Source of the DNA: Closterium sp. NIES-65
Taxonomy: Eukaryota > Streptophyta > Zygnematophyceae > Desmidiales > Closteriaceae
Direction: 5' to 3'
DNA length: 64,000 nt
Assembly (NCBI GenBank): GCA_948144175.1
Contig: CANXME010002071.1
Coordinates: 124,001 to 188,000, forward strand
Both the position numbers and the translations under genes were made by a program. Below are positions 1-10,400 of the stretch, piece by piece. Each line of letters starts with the position of its first letter. Position 1 is the first letter of the stretch. The notes under the pieces are model-generated. The model had not been told where the DNA came from. It ran no database searches and was given only the letters and a program-made list of their open reading frames with translations.

Positions 1-849
1 TTCCCCATCTGCTGAGTTTTTTCTAAGCGGGTCTTCAGACTGGTGATGTGCTAGTGCGAGGAGCAGCGAATTCGCCGTTTTAAGCTGACTCGTTTGAAGC
101 AGTTTCCTGAGGCATTGAGACAGGACGCTCAGCGCAGCCGTGCGGGGAGATGAGGCCGGCTGGCCGTGAGATGACGTGGCAGGCTCGCTCAGTGATGACG
201 TGGCAGAATCGCTGAGTGATGTCGTGGCACTATCAGCCGCCACGCGCTCGCATTCTCTCGCGATGAAGTCCACGCATTGGTTGACCGGCTTCGTCCGGAG
301 CAACTTTAAGGTCTTCTCTGAAAGCTCGTCTTTCCATTGGCTGCTTGCATCCCTAGGCCCTCTTTGGGAGTTTCCAGGAATCACCTTTGAAGCTTCTGCG
401 ACACTTCTAGAAGCTCCGGTGGCTGGCTTAGTAGCTGCGGATGAGTTATTGTTTCCTGTGGCAGCGGCTGCTACTACAACAACCGCAGCAACAGCGGAGA
501 CTTTACTGATTGGTTGACATGAGCCGGCATTGAGAGTGGCCGCATTCGATAGTTTGACTGCGACTCGCCGCCTAGCCGCTTGTTGAGCAAAACGCGAGGG
601 AAGAAACCCGTTGAATTCACCTGCTGTGGATGCTATTCTGAAAGTGCCAGCGGCGAGAGAGCCGCTAGGCACTCTAATCTTTGCGGTACGGCCATGAGGG
701 TGAGGGTGAGGGTGATGATTGAATGGAGGGGACTGTTGGAGGGGTACCGTTGACGAAAAAGTTGACGTACGCGTAGAAGGAAACGTTGACGGCAAGGACG
801 GGAAAGCGGGAGCCGAGGCCGGTCTTAGAGAACAAAGGCAATGCTCCAT
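1..849 (-). CDS. N-terminal part of an unrecognised, possibly plastid-targeted protein
   Basis: A reading frame on the minus strand stays open for 283 codons, from an ATG at 849-847 to the window edge, with an in-frame TAG just upstream at 855-853. So long an open frame in DNA of moderate GC is unlikely by chance. The first 100 or so residues are rich in Ser, Thr, Ala, Pro and Arg with almost no acidic residues, as in plant organelle transit peptides, and include an HPHPHPH run. A hydrophobic Ala/Val stretch follows (VSAVAAVVVVAAAA, about residue 125-140) that could be a membrane segment. A charged part comes next (about residues 185-215; contains DELSEKTLKLL and CVDFIARECERVAAD), then a Ser/Thr/Ala-rich part with a repeated SDSATSS/SEPATSS motif. 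I do not recognise the family. Plastid targeting is inferred from composition only. The C-terminus and any introns lie outside the window. Confidence 0.6.
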   Translation of the reverse strand, partial: MEHCLCSLRPASAPAFPSLPSTFPSTRTSTFSSTVPLQQSPPFNHHPHPHPHGRTAKIRVPSGSLAAGTFRIASTAGEFNGFLPSRFAQQAARRRVAVKLSNAATLNAGSCQPISKVSAVAAVVVVAAAATGNNNSSAATKPATGASRSVAEASKVIPGNSQRGPRDASSQWKDELSEKTLKLLRTKPVNQCVDFIARECERVAADSATTSLSDSATSSLSEPATSSHGQPASSPRTAALSVLSQCLRKLLQTSQLKTANSLLLALAHHQSEDPLRKNSADGE

Positions 850-1735
850 TTCCTAAGAAGCTGAGGACAACTACTAGCGACGGCGAATCACGCCTGAACC
901 AGTAAGTGGAAAGCAGAGGGCTAGTTCGGTATTTTTTTATGCACACATCAGCTTCATATCCGTTCCTCATTAACAGCAGCCTCTCTAACACGCAAGTTAA
1001 TGGATTCCCTCACTTTCCAGAAAACAACTAATGAAAAATATACCGTGATCACATTTTACCATTGCATATAACAGAACTCAGCAGGGGGATGCGCACGTGG
1101 GGCTAGCTGTGTCGCGGAGGGCTTGTCGGGAGGACGATTCTGTGCTTTCGGCTTATCTTTTGGGGTCACTGAAGGCGCTCATCGGGGTGGCGTTACAACG
1201 TGCGCAAGCCCGTGTCATCTTGCTTCGAGCGGTGTCTTCCATGGGGGGGGTTAAAACCGAAATATAAAATAGTGAAGGCAGACCCAACTTGAAATCGCTG
1301 CGAATAGTTCGGGTGATGCAACACTGTTCCAAACAAACCGCGTTGGCAGGTTGAACTCATCTTATTAGCTCTAGCCAATCCGAAAATTTCCCCTCCCGCA
1401 AAAACGATTTTTGAGGCCCAAGTTAGCCGTCGCAATTTTACTCGCTGCTCCCCGCACGACCGTTACCATGCGATCGTTTCCATCGCCACGCCCAACTTCA
1501 ACTTCAAGTTGGAACTGGGTGAATGATTAGTCCTCTTCCAGTCTCGAAGACACTACTGTTTTGCGAAGCATACGGTAGTAGTAAAGCTGATAGAGCCTAG
1601 ATGTTTCTGACCCAGGCACGAAGTATCAACTTAGCTTGCGTGCGTAATCTAGTAAACGACGATCTTTATAGTATACATTTTTCTCCTCTTTCGCATGTGT
1701 CTCCCACCCCTTCACCTTTTCCAGCCATCGCGCTC
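850..1735. other. Intergenic, 5' flank of the left-edge gene
   Basis: No convincing gene is visible. Short open frames occur on both strands (for example minus 991-674 and 1435-1193) but the first overlaps the longer frame of the left-edge gene and neither resembles a known family. The stretch should contain that gene's promoter; no clear TATA box was identified. Confidence 0.5.
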
Positions 1736-2497
1736 TCGGTATATCGACCTCCAGTCGCTCTACATTTTTCCCGTTCACCTTCCTCTCTCGCGCTTCGCCT
1801 ATCCCTCTCTTGCCGCCTTCCTTTCTCCCATCGCCCTCCTCTCTCCCGTCGCCCTCCTCTCTCCCGTCGCTTGTCATCTCTCCCGCCGCCTTCGCCCTCC
1901 CGTCGCCTTCGCGCTCATTCTCCCGTCGCCTTCTGCGCTCTCTCTTCCGTCGCCTTCGCGCTCTCACTCCCGTCGCTTTCACGCTCTCTCTCGTGTCGCC
2001 TTCGCACTCTCTTACCCATCTCCTCCGCGCTCTCTTTCTCGTCGCCTCAGCGCTCTCCCTCCCGTCGCCCTCACGCTCTCTCTCCCGCAGCCTTTGCGCT
2101 CTCACTCCCGTCGTATTCGCGCTCTCTCTCCTGTCGCCTCCGCTCTCTCTTTCCCGTTGCCTCCGCATTCTCTCTCCCGTCGCCTCTGCGCTCTCTCCCT
2201 TCCCCGCCCGTCGTTCTTCCTCTGTCCGCTCCCCTCTTGTCGTTTTCCCTCTCGTCGCCTTCGCGGTCTCCGCTTCCCTTCCCTCTCGTCACCCTCGCTC
2301 TAAACCCTCCCTTCCTATCGACCTCCTTTTCTCCCCTCCCCTCCCGTCACCCTCGATGCAGTCGTCGCCTTCGCGCTCTCCCTATTGTCACATGTCTCTT
2401 CTCCCACCCGTCGCCTTCGCGCTCTCACGTCCCGTCGCCTGCGCGCTCTCCCTCCCGTCGGCATCACGCTCACGTTCCTCCTCTCCCCTCCCATCTC
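1736..2497. repeat. Pyrimidine-rich minisatellite, unit about 21 bp
   Basis: Degenerate tandem copies of a unit close to CTCTCTCCCGTCGCCTTCGC fill this stretch. It leaves several overlapping frames open on both strands, which explains long Ser/Arg/Pro-rich frames here; these are not taken as genes. The array was cut by element A after base 2497 and resumes at 9960 on the other side. Confidence 0.8.
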
Positions 2498-2629
2498 TGT
2501 CAGAACATATAGCTTACCTGTTTGTGTAGGCTACAGTGGGGTATCCCATAAGGGGTACAACACAATTAGGTTTCCTATTTGTACTCATTCTTGACTTAGT
2601 CAATTCATTCCTCTTCTCACTGTTTCACA
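2498..2629 (+). repeat. 5' LTR of element A
   Basis: 132 bp, begins TGTCAGAACATA and ends TGTTTCACA; matches 9823-9954 base for base by eye. It is very short for a copia LTR. It shares the core GTGTAGGCTACAGTGGGGTA with the LTRs of the other elements here. Confidence 0.95.
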
Positions 2630-2724
2630 TGGTATAGAGCTAGGTCCCTCCAGGACCGATTTTTTTTTTGGGCCCACCGAAGCGCGCCCAGAGGCGCGAT
2701 TTTTTTAGCGACCCCTCGAGTCGC
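2630..2724 (+). promoter_or_regulatory. Primer binding site and hairpin leader of element A
   Basis: The site TGGTATAGAGC abuts the LTR; it resembles the initiator-Met-tRNA complement TGGTATCAGAGC with the C missing. It is followed by a stem GGTCC/GGACC (2643-2657), a T run, GGGCCC (2670-2675), a second stem CGCGCC/GGCGCG (2683-2698), another T run and a third stem GCGAC/GTCGC (2708-2724). The same order recurs in element C. Confidence 0.75.
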
Positions 2725-2739
2725 CCTCTCCCCTGCGGC

Positions 2740-3650
2740 CTCCCCGCCCACTCTGTCGCGGCCCCGCCCTGACCCTTACGCGGCCACGCCGCCTGCTCCT
2801 TACGCGGCCCCGCCCCCGGCCCTTACGCGGCCCCGCGCCGGCTCCTACGCGGCCCTTACGCGACCCCGCGCCGGCCCCTTACGCGGCCCTTACGCGGCCA
2901 CGCCGCCGGCTCTCACGCGGCCCCGCAGCTGGCTTCTACGAGGCCCCGTCCCGGCTCCTACGCGGCCCCGTCCCCGGCTCCTACTCGGCCCCGCGCCGGC
3001 CCTTACGCGGCCTCGCCGCCGGCTCCATCGCGGCCCTGCCCCGGCTTCTACGCGGCCCCGTCCCCAGCCCCTTACGCGGCCCCGCCGCCGGCTCCTACGC
3101 GGCCCCGCCGCAGGCTCCTACGCGGCCCCGCCGCCGGCTCCTACTCGGCCCCGCGCCGGCCCTTACGCGGCCTCGCCGCCGGCTCCATCGCGGCCCCGCC
3201 CCTGCTCCGACACGGCCCTGTCCGCCGGCCCCTTACGCGGCCCTGCCGCCGGCTTCTACTCGGCCCTGCGCCGGCCCCTACGCGGCTCGGCCGCCGACTC
3301 CAACGCGGCCCTGCGCCGGCCCCTACGCGGCCCTGCAGCCGGCTCCAACGCGGCCCTGCCCCGGCTCCTACGCCGGCCCTAACGCGGCCCCGCCCTGGTT
3401 CTCTCACGCGACCCCGCCGCCTCACCTGCAGCAGTCGGGCAGCAGGGCCGCCGAGCCGCCCAGGAGCCGAGCCGCCCTGCACCCGAGCCGCCCTGCACCC
3501 GAGCCGCCCTGCAGCCGAGCCGCCCGGGAGCCGAGCCGCCCTGCACCCGAGCCGCCCTGCCGCCGAGCCGCCCGGGAGCCGAGCCGCTGTACACACGAGC
3601 CGCCCGGTCGCCGTTCTGCTTGTCTGTCGAGCTGCACGGCCTGCCCTGCC
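2740..3650 (+). repeat. GC-rich tandem-repeat leader of element A
   Basis: Degenerate copies of a unit near 'CGCGGCCCCGCCGCCGGCTC' fill about 700 bp, followed by a 'GAGCCGCCCTGCACCC' array (about 3440-3600). Both strands have open frames because of the composition. I take it as an untranslated leader, since the conserved gag ATG lies downstream at 3720. Confidence 0.75.
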
Positions 3651-3719
3651 TGGTGAGCACAGTCCCTCTGTCACTACGCCCTCTTTCCCTACTGCTTGCA
3701 CTGCTTCGCTGTAGTCATC

Positions 3720-6700
3720 ATGGCCACCCCTAGTGTCCTAGCCTTTGACGCCGAGGGTCGCGCCATTGATTTTGAGGTCTGGCTGGACGACCTGCAGCTT
3801 TTCTTACAGTGCGACAGAGCTGACAGCCTTTCTCTCTTTGACCTCACCTCTGGCGCCTCTCCTGCTCCTGCTGCCGATGCTGATCCCACTGTCCGCTCTC
3901 AGTGGGCCACCCGCGATGCTGCTGCACGTCTTGCTGTGCGTCGCCACCTCCCTACCTCTGAGCGTGCACACTTTAGTCAGTACAAGAGTGCTCAGACCTT
4001 GTACGACGCTGTAGTTGCGCGCTACTCCTCCCCTGCCACTGCTGCACTGAGCCGTCTTATGCTTCCCTACCTCTTTCCTGACCTCTCTGCCTTTCCCACT
4101 GTCGCTGACCTCATTACGCACCTCCGCACTAGTGACACTCGCTACCGCGCCGCCCTTCCTGCTGAGTTCTGCGCTAAGAACCCCCCCCCCATGTACATCA
4201 CTCTCTACTACGTAGTCGCGCGCCTCCCTGACTCCCTCCGTGTAGTCAGGGACCACTTTCTCGCAGTCTGTCCCACCACTCTCACCGTCGACCTCCTCGA
4301 GAAGGCCCTCCTCGCAGCGGAGAAGAGCATAGTCGCTGTAGGTGCCTCTCGTGGTGACCCTCGCACCCCCATCTTTGAGGGGTGCTCTCCTTCCCCCTTA
4401 CTGCCCTCTGTTGCCTCTGCTGCTGCGGCCGACCTGCTTGGTCTTGAGTCGGTCGGCGCGGCGTCCGCCCCTAGTGGGAGACGTCGCTCTAGCAAGGGCA
4501 AGGGGGGCAAGGGCACGGGCGGAGCTGGAGGGGGCGGTGGCGGTGGCGGCGGAGGCGGCGGAGGGAGTGGGGGTGGCGGCGGGAGTAGTGGTGGTGGTGG
4601 TGGTGGTGGTGGCAGCAGCGGCGGAGACGGTGGTGGTGGTGGCAGCGGTGGTGGTGGAGGCAGCGGCGGGGGAGGAGGCGGTGGAGGTGGAGGCGGTGGA
4701 GGCGCCGGCGGAGGAGGCGGTAGTGGTGGAGGAGGTGGAGCTAGTCGTGGTGGTACCCAGCAGCGGAGCGGCGGTGGTGGTGCCCAGCGCTCGCAGCGGC
4801 AGCAAGCAGCAGCGTTCACGGGACATCCCTCCGCCTCAGCAGCTTCGTGAGTGGTACGCTGCGCGTCAGAGGGGTGGGGGTACTGGTCCCTGCGCCTACG
4901 TTCTTCGCTCCGGCGACCGCGCGGGTGAGCAGTGTGGGGGTGCCCACTCCACCCAGCGCTGCTTTGGCCGCCTGACGGACGCTTGGCGTCAGCAGTTCCC
5001 CGGGGCTAGTGAGATCCCTCGCTGGGATGAGCTCCTTAGGGCTGGTGTAGCGATCTTTGATCTTGATTTTGATGCTATCCTTTCTGCTATGTATGCTGTG
5101 ACTTATAGTGAGGAGAATGAGGGTTACCGGTGTTTCCAGCCCGACCCGGGCATTGGTACTGCTGCGCTAGGTACTTGTGAGGCTGCTGCTCTAGGTGCCA
5201 GTGCGTCTGCGCTCTCAGGTACTAGTGAGACTGCGCTCTCAGGTGCTGGTGAGACTGCGCTCTCAGGTACTGCGTCGCCCTCGTCCTCCCTCACTTTCAC
5301 ACTTGACTCTGGGGCTTCTCGCTCCTTCTTTCGAGACCGCACTACCCTTACGCCTCTTGGCCGGCCGGTTGCGGTCTCTCTTGCTGACCCCTCTGGGGGT
5401 CCTGTCCTGTCTCACTTCTCCACTGTCCTCCCGTGTCCGGCTGCCCCTTCGGGCACCCTGTCTGGTCTGTACCTTCCCTCGTTCTCTACGAACTTGGTGA
5501 GTGGTGCGGACCTACAGGATGCGGGGGTTCACCAGTTCACTCCTGCGAGGCGACGGGTGACCCACTGCACGGACGCAGACACAGGCCGACACCTGGCCAC
5601 CTTTTCGCGTCGGGCGGGGTCGAGTCTCTACACCCTGACCACTTCGTCTCCTCCTGTCCCTGCGTCTGGTCGGGTAGCTGCGTCAGGTCAGGTGTTTGCT
5701 GCTGCTTCCCGGTCAGGTCCTGAGTCTGCCCCCTGTTCTTGTCGCCTCCTGTCTCACGAGACTCTCCTGTGGCACCACCGTCTTGGCCACCCCTCCTTGC
5801 CCCGTCTTTGGAGCATGGCTTCCCGTGTCCTTGTCTCTGGTCTTCCCCAGTCTCTCCCTCCTCTCCCCTCCGGGCAAGGACCTTCCTGTGTCCCCTGTGT
5901 CGAGGGTCGCCTCCGGGCTACTCCTCACTCCTCCCACTTCCCCCCGATAGAGGCTCCCCTGCAGACGCTTCACATGGATGTGTGGGGCCCAGCCCCCGTC
6001 CGTGGGCAGGGTTACGAGCGCTACTTCCTGTTGGTGGTTGACGACTACTCGCGTTACACCACAGTCCTCCCCTTGCGCAGCAAGGGTGCGGTCACTGAGG
6101 TGCTGATCGACTGGATCCGCAAGGCTCGTCTCCAGCTCAGGAAGAGCTTCGGCTCGGACTTTCCTGTTCTGCGTCTGCACTCTGACAGAGGCGGAGAGTT
6201 CTCTTCTAGCCTTCTGCGAGACTACTGTCGTGCACGGGGGATCCGCCAGACCTTCACGCTTCCGGACTCACCACAGCAAAATGGGATTGCTGAGCGCCGC
6301 ATTGGCATGGTCATGGATGTCGCTCGTACGTCCATGATGCATGCGGCTGCCCCCCATTTTCTGTGGCCGTTTGCTGTGAGGTACGCGGCGCATCAGCTCA
6401 ACCTTCACCCCCGGGTCTCTCGGCCTGCGATGTCCCCAGTCTTGCTGTGGACAGGGAAGGTTGGCGATGCGTCTGTGTTCCGTGTCTGGGGATCTCGGGC
6501 GTTTGTCCGCGACTTGTCTGCGGACAAGCTGTCCCCCCGTGCTGCTCCCTGTGTCTTCCTTGGCTTCCCCACTGACGCCCGAGGGTGGCAGTTTTACCAC
6601 CCCTCCTCTCGTCGTGTTCTGTCCTCCCAGGACGTCACGTTCGACGAGTCAGTCCCCTTCTACCGTCTCTTCCCCTACCGCACTCCTTCCCTCCCCCCTC

Positions 6701-9618
6701 CCCCGGACTTCCTTGTGCCGGTTCCCCCCCCGGTAGACCCCCTCCCCCCTCAGGTTCCTGCCCCCTCAGGTGTGTCCCAGGTAGACGCCGTTGACCCGGT
6801 CGAGGTTACTGGTGACTCTGGTGCTGCTGCGGGTGCTGAGCCTGGGGGTGCTGACTCTGGGGGTGCTGACCCTGAGGGTGCGGGGCCTGGGGGTGCTACT
6901 GCTGGGGGTGCTGGGCCTGGGGGTGCTACTGCGGTGGGTGCGGAGCCTGGGGGTACTGAGCCGTGGGGTGCTGTGCCTGGAGCTGCTGAGCCTGAGGGTA
7001 CTGAGCTGGGAGCTGCTGAGCCTGGGGGTGCTGCGCCTAGAGTTGCTGAGCCTGGGGTTTCTCCTGCTGCTGCGTCTCGCCGGGAGCCCCTCTCTCCACC
7101 GGAGCTGCGCGAGTGGTTCGCTCGCCGCTGGAGGCGTGCTGCTGAGTCTGGAGGTGCTGCTGGAGCTGGAGCTGGAGCTTCTTCGACCGTCGAGGGTGCG
7201 GGTGCTGCCGGTCCCGGAGCTACTGGACCTACTGGTCCTCCTGGAGCTGGAGCTGCTGAGGGCGTTGGTGCTGAGCCTGCTGCTGTTGGACCTGCCGCTG
7301 GAGGTGTGGGTGGCGCTGGTGCTGTCGCTGAGGGTGCTGGTGCTGTCCCTGCTGAGTCTGGAGCTGCCGCGCGGCCTCGGCCGTACTTCGTTCCGCTCTT
7401 GCAGCAGGTTCTTGGTCTTTCTCCTTCAGTAGAGGGTCCACCGCCTGTCCAGTCGCAGTCCCTACTGGAGCCTTCCTCTCCGCTGCCTGCTCCCTCTCCT
7501 TACACTGGTCCTACTGGAGGTCTTGCTGAGCGTCGTGAGCCTGCGTCTCGTCCCGCGTCGCCTGTTCGTGCTGCTCGCGCTAGTGGTCGCAGTTCGCGTC
7601 AGCGTCCTCCTCCTGTCCCTGGCACGCACCGGATGTCTCTGCGTCCGTCCACTGCTCCTCTGCGTGCCCCTTTGCCTTCTCCTCCTGAGTCCTCTCTTCC
7701 TGCGCTTGCCGACTCTGAGTCGGACTCTCTTCGCGCTGCCAGTCCTACTGTCACGCGTCTGCTTGCTACTGTCGTCACTGACCCCTCGTTTGAGTCCACA
7801 GCTGCGTCTGCTCTGGTCGCTGAGCTCGTTGACTTTGCTGCTCGCTGTCGTCTCGACTACGCTGCTAGTCTTGTTGCTGAGTCTGCGTCTGTCTGTCCTC
7901 CGTCCGTCGGGGGTGAGTGTGCTCTTGGCACGGACGTCCTAGAGGACAGGCAGGAGGAGTTACAGTGTCTAGCGGCTGCTTCACCTCATCTCGCGTCTGT
8001 ACTGCTTGCCCCTGAGGGAGACCCGGATGCACTAGACATCCGGACTCCGCGTTCTTACGCGGAGGCCGTAGAGGGTCCCTACTCCTCTCAGTGGCAGGCA
8101 GCTATGGATGCAGAGATGGCTTCCTGGAAGTCCACAGGCACCTACGTTGACGCAGTTCCCCCTCCTGGGGCGAACATCGTCAGTGGCATGTGGATCTTCA
8201 GGGTGAAGCGACCGCCGGGCTCTCCACCTGTCTTCAAAGCACGGTACGTTGCTCGTGGCTTCAGTCAGCGGCAGGGAGTTGACTACTTTCAGACCTTCTC
8301 TCCCACCCCGAAGATGACCACTCTTCGGGTGCTGCTGCACATAGCCGCTCAGCGCGACTACGAGCTTCACTCTCTCGACTTCAGCACTGCGTTCCTGCAG
8401 GGTAGCCTGCACGAGGAGATCTGGCTGCGCCGTCCGCCTGGCTTCACTGGGACTTTCCCTCCTGGCACCCAGTGGAGCCTCCGACGGCCAGTCTACGGTC
8501 TCCGCCAGGCACCGCGTGAGTGGCACGACACACTGAGGACTACGCTTGCGGCTCTTGGGTTTGCTCCTTCTACTGCTGACCCGTCGCTGTTTCTTCGCAC
8601 CGACGCTTCCCTGCCGCCGTTCTACATCCTCGTGTACGTCGACGACTTGGTCTTTGCCACAGCGGACACTGCTGGACTCGCCTACGTGAAGTCCGAGCTG
8701 CTGAAGAGACACACGTGCACAGACCTGGGTGAACTGCGTAGCTACCTTGGCTTGCAGATCACTCGGGACAGAGCACGCCGCACCATCACCTTGACTCAGT
8801 CACACATGGTGCAGCAGGTCCTTCAGCGCTTCGGCTTCACGTACTCCTCGCCTCAGGCCACTCCTCTGCCTACTCGCCACTCACTCTAAGCTCTGCCTTC
8901 GGATGAGTCCGTAGAGTCGAGTGGTCCGTATGCAGAGCTTGTTGGCTGCTTCATGTACCTGATGACCTGCACACGACCCGACCTCGCATACCCTCTGAGC
9001 ATCCTTGCACGCTATGTTGCTCCTGGGAGACACCGACCAGAGCACATGGCTGCAGCGAAGAGGGTATTGCGCTACCTGTGCAGTACGTCGGGCATGGGGC
9101 TAGTGCTTGGAGGGCGCAGTCCAGTGGTCCTTACAGGCCACGCGGACGCTTCTTGGGCTGACGACCAGGCTACGCAGCGGTCGTCACAGGGTTACACCTT
9201 CAGCCTTGGTTCCGGCTCTGTCTCGTGGCGGTCTACTCGCTCGTCTTCGGTTCTCGGCTCCAGTTGTGAGGCTGAGATCTACGCCGGGGCCATGGCTGCA
9301 TAGGAGCTTCGCTGGCTCACCTACCTGCTGACTGACCTTGGAGAGCCGCCTCGTTCTCCTCCAGTGCTGTACGTAGACAACAAGGCCATGCTGGCCTTGT
9401 GTCGAGAGCAGCGCTTGGAGCACAGAACGAAGCACATTGCTCTCCGCTACTTCCTTGCTCGTGAGTTGCAGCAGCGTGGTCAGTTGCGACTTGCGTACGT
9501 GGCCTCTGAGGCCAACACTGCTGATGTGTTCACCAAGGCACTGGCGCCTTGTGACCATCAGCGCTTTTGTACCCAGCTGGGTCTTGTGCCTGTCTTGCCT
9601 CACTTGCTCTCTTCTTGA
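3720..9618 (+). pseudogene. Gag-pol polyprotein of element A, frameshifted and with two stops
   Basis: The gag starts at ATG 3720 (MATPSVLAFDAEG), as in elements C and X. A capsid-like part (about residues 1-250) is followed by a long poly-Gly tract and an unusual zinc-knuckle candidate (C-x14-C-x3-H-x4-C, near 4890-4965). Next come an aspartic protease (DSGAS, near 5308), a GAG-pre-integrase zinc motif (H-x4-H near 5776, CVPC near 5895), integrase with D, D and E residues (HMDVWGP; LHSDRGGEF; PQQNGIAERR), a Gly/Pro repeat linker, reverse transcriptase with YVDD (near 8635) and RNase H (HADASW, YVDNKAM, HIALRYF). Breaks: an extra base near 4804 shifts the frame just after the poly-Gly region; TAA at 8887-8889; TAG at 9301-9303. 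Element C shows that all three sites are normally open. Confidence 0.9.
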
Positions 9619-9633
9619 CTTTACTTGTACTGT

Positions 9634-9679
9634 GACATATATATACCTGCTCTTGCTTGTCTTGCTTTATATATATGTC
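9634..9679 (+). promoter_or_regulatory. TATATA stem-loop in the 3' UTR of element A
   Basis: GACATATATATA (from 9634) is the exact reverse complement of TATATATATGTC (9668-9679), with a loop of about 22 bases. The same structure lies at the same place in C, and a weaker form in B and E. A role in RNA stability, or as a TATA box feeding the short LTR, is only inference. Confidence 0.5.
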
Positions 9680-9799
9680 TGTACTCTTGCATGTGAACTG
9701 GCCTTTGGCCTTGCTCTTGTGCTCGGACTGTGTGGTGACTTTGTGATCCACCCCGAGCTTCCTTTGCTTTGCTTGACTGGTCTTGTGACCTCTTGTTCT

Positions 9800-9822
9800 C
9801 CCCCACTTTGCCTATGGGGGTG
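9800..9822 (+). promoter_or_regulatory. Polypurine tract within a hairpin, element A
   Basis: CCCCCA (9800-9805) pairs with TGGGGG (9815-9820), 2 bases before the 3' LTR. The G run is the only candidate polypurine tract (plus-strand primer). The same hairpin precedes the 3' LTR in B, C, E and F. Confidence 0.65.
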
Positions 9823-9954
9823 TGTCAGAACATATAGCTTACCTGTTTGTGTAGGCTACAGTGGGGTATCCCATAAGGGGTACAACACAATTAGGTTTCC
9901 TATTTGTACTCATTCTTGACTTAGTCAATTCATTCCTCTTCTCACTGTTTCACA
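9823..9954 (+). repeat. 3' LTR of element A
   Basis: 132 bp, same sequence as 2498-2629, followed by the target duplication ATCTC. Confidence 0.95.
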
Positions 9955-10078
9955 ATCTCGTCGTTCGCCTCCTCTCGCCCCAACCCGTTGTTCTTTTCTC
10001 TCTCCCCATCTCAATCGTACTATCCTTTTGTGATACCTTGTCCAACTTATTTTTCCCCCTCGTTCTTCGACTCACTAT
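9955..10078. other. Host flank between elements A and F
   Basis: Carries the second ATCTC copy of element A, a short continuation of the pyrimidine-rich minisatellite, and ACTAT (10074-10078), the left duplication of element F. No gene is seen. Confidence 0.8.
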
Positions 10079-10203
10079 TGTGAGAGAACGAGGATGAATG
10101 AACTAGCAAGCAGGTGGGTACAAGTAGGAAAACCTAAAAGTGTTGTACCCCATATTGTCTACCCCACTATAGCCTACACAGACTATAACATATAAGTTTG
10201 ACA
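10079..10203 (-). repeat. 3' LTR of element F
   Basis: 125 bp, minus orientation (TGTCA to CTCACA). The conserved polypurine hairpin (CCCCCATAGG...GTGGGGG) lies just inside, at about 10204-10227. Confidence 0.9.
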
Positions 10204-10400
10204 CACCCCCATAGGCAAAGTGGGGGAGAACAAGAGGTCACAAGACCAGTCAAGCAAAGCAAAACAAGCTCAAGGTGGATCACAACGTCACCACACATTC
10301 CGAGCACAAGTTCAAGGCCAGAAGGCCAGTTCACATACAAGATTATATATTAAGGTAAACAAGCAAGTGCAGGTATAGACAGATCACAGTACAAGCAATG

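Larger units (their letters stand above)
2498..9954 (+). mobile_element. Copia element A, complete with LTRs, coding region broken
   Basis: A 7.46 kb Ty1/copia retrotransposon with two 132-bp LTRs that look identical, starting TGT and ending ACA. It is bounded by the 5-bp duplication ATCTC (2493-2497 and 9955-9959). Order inside: primer site, GC-rich leader, gag, protease, integrase, reverse transcriptase, RNase H, polypurine tract, which is the copia order. Identical LTRs mean a recent insertion. Even so the polyprotein carries one frameshift and two nonsense codons. Confidence 0.95.

Noticed and set aside
674-991. Minus-strand frame resembling a membrane protein fragment
   Set aside because: It overlaps the longer open frame of the left-edge gene in another frame, and the resemblance was too weak to name.
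1601-2529. Overlapping plus and minus frames of 180-303 codons
   Set aside because: All are products of the pyrimidine-rich minisatellite; three frames are open together and the peptides are simple repeats.
4780-4850. Programmed frameshift between gag and pol in element A
   Set aside because: Element C, almost identical, has gag and pol in one frame; A has one extra base in a CAGCAG run, so a mutation is simpler.
8032-8712. Long minus-strand frames opposite the reverse transcriptase (also 24733-25413, 26638-27186, 35717-36448)
   Set aside because: They recur in every copia copy as mirror images of the pol frame and carry no domain; a codon-bias effect.
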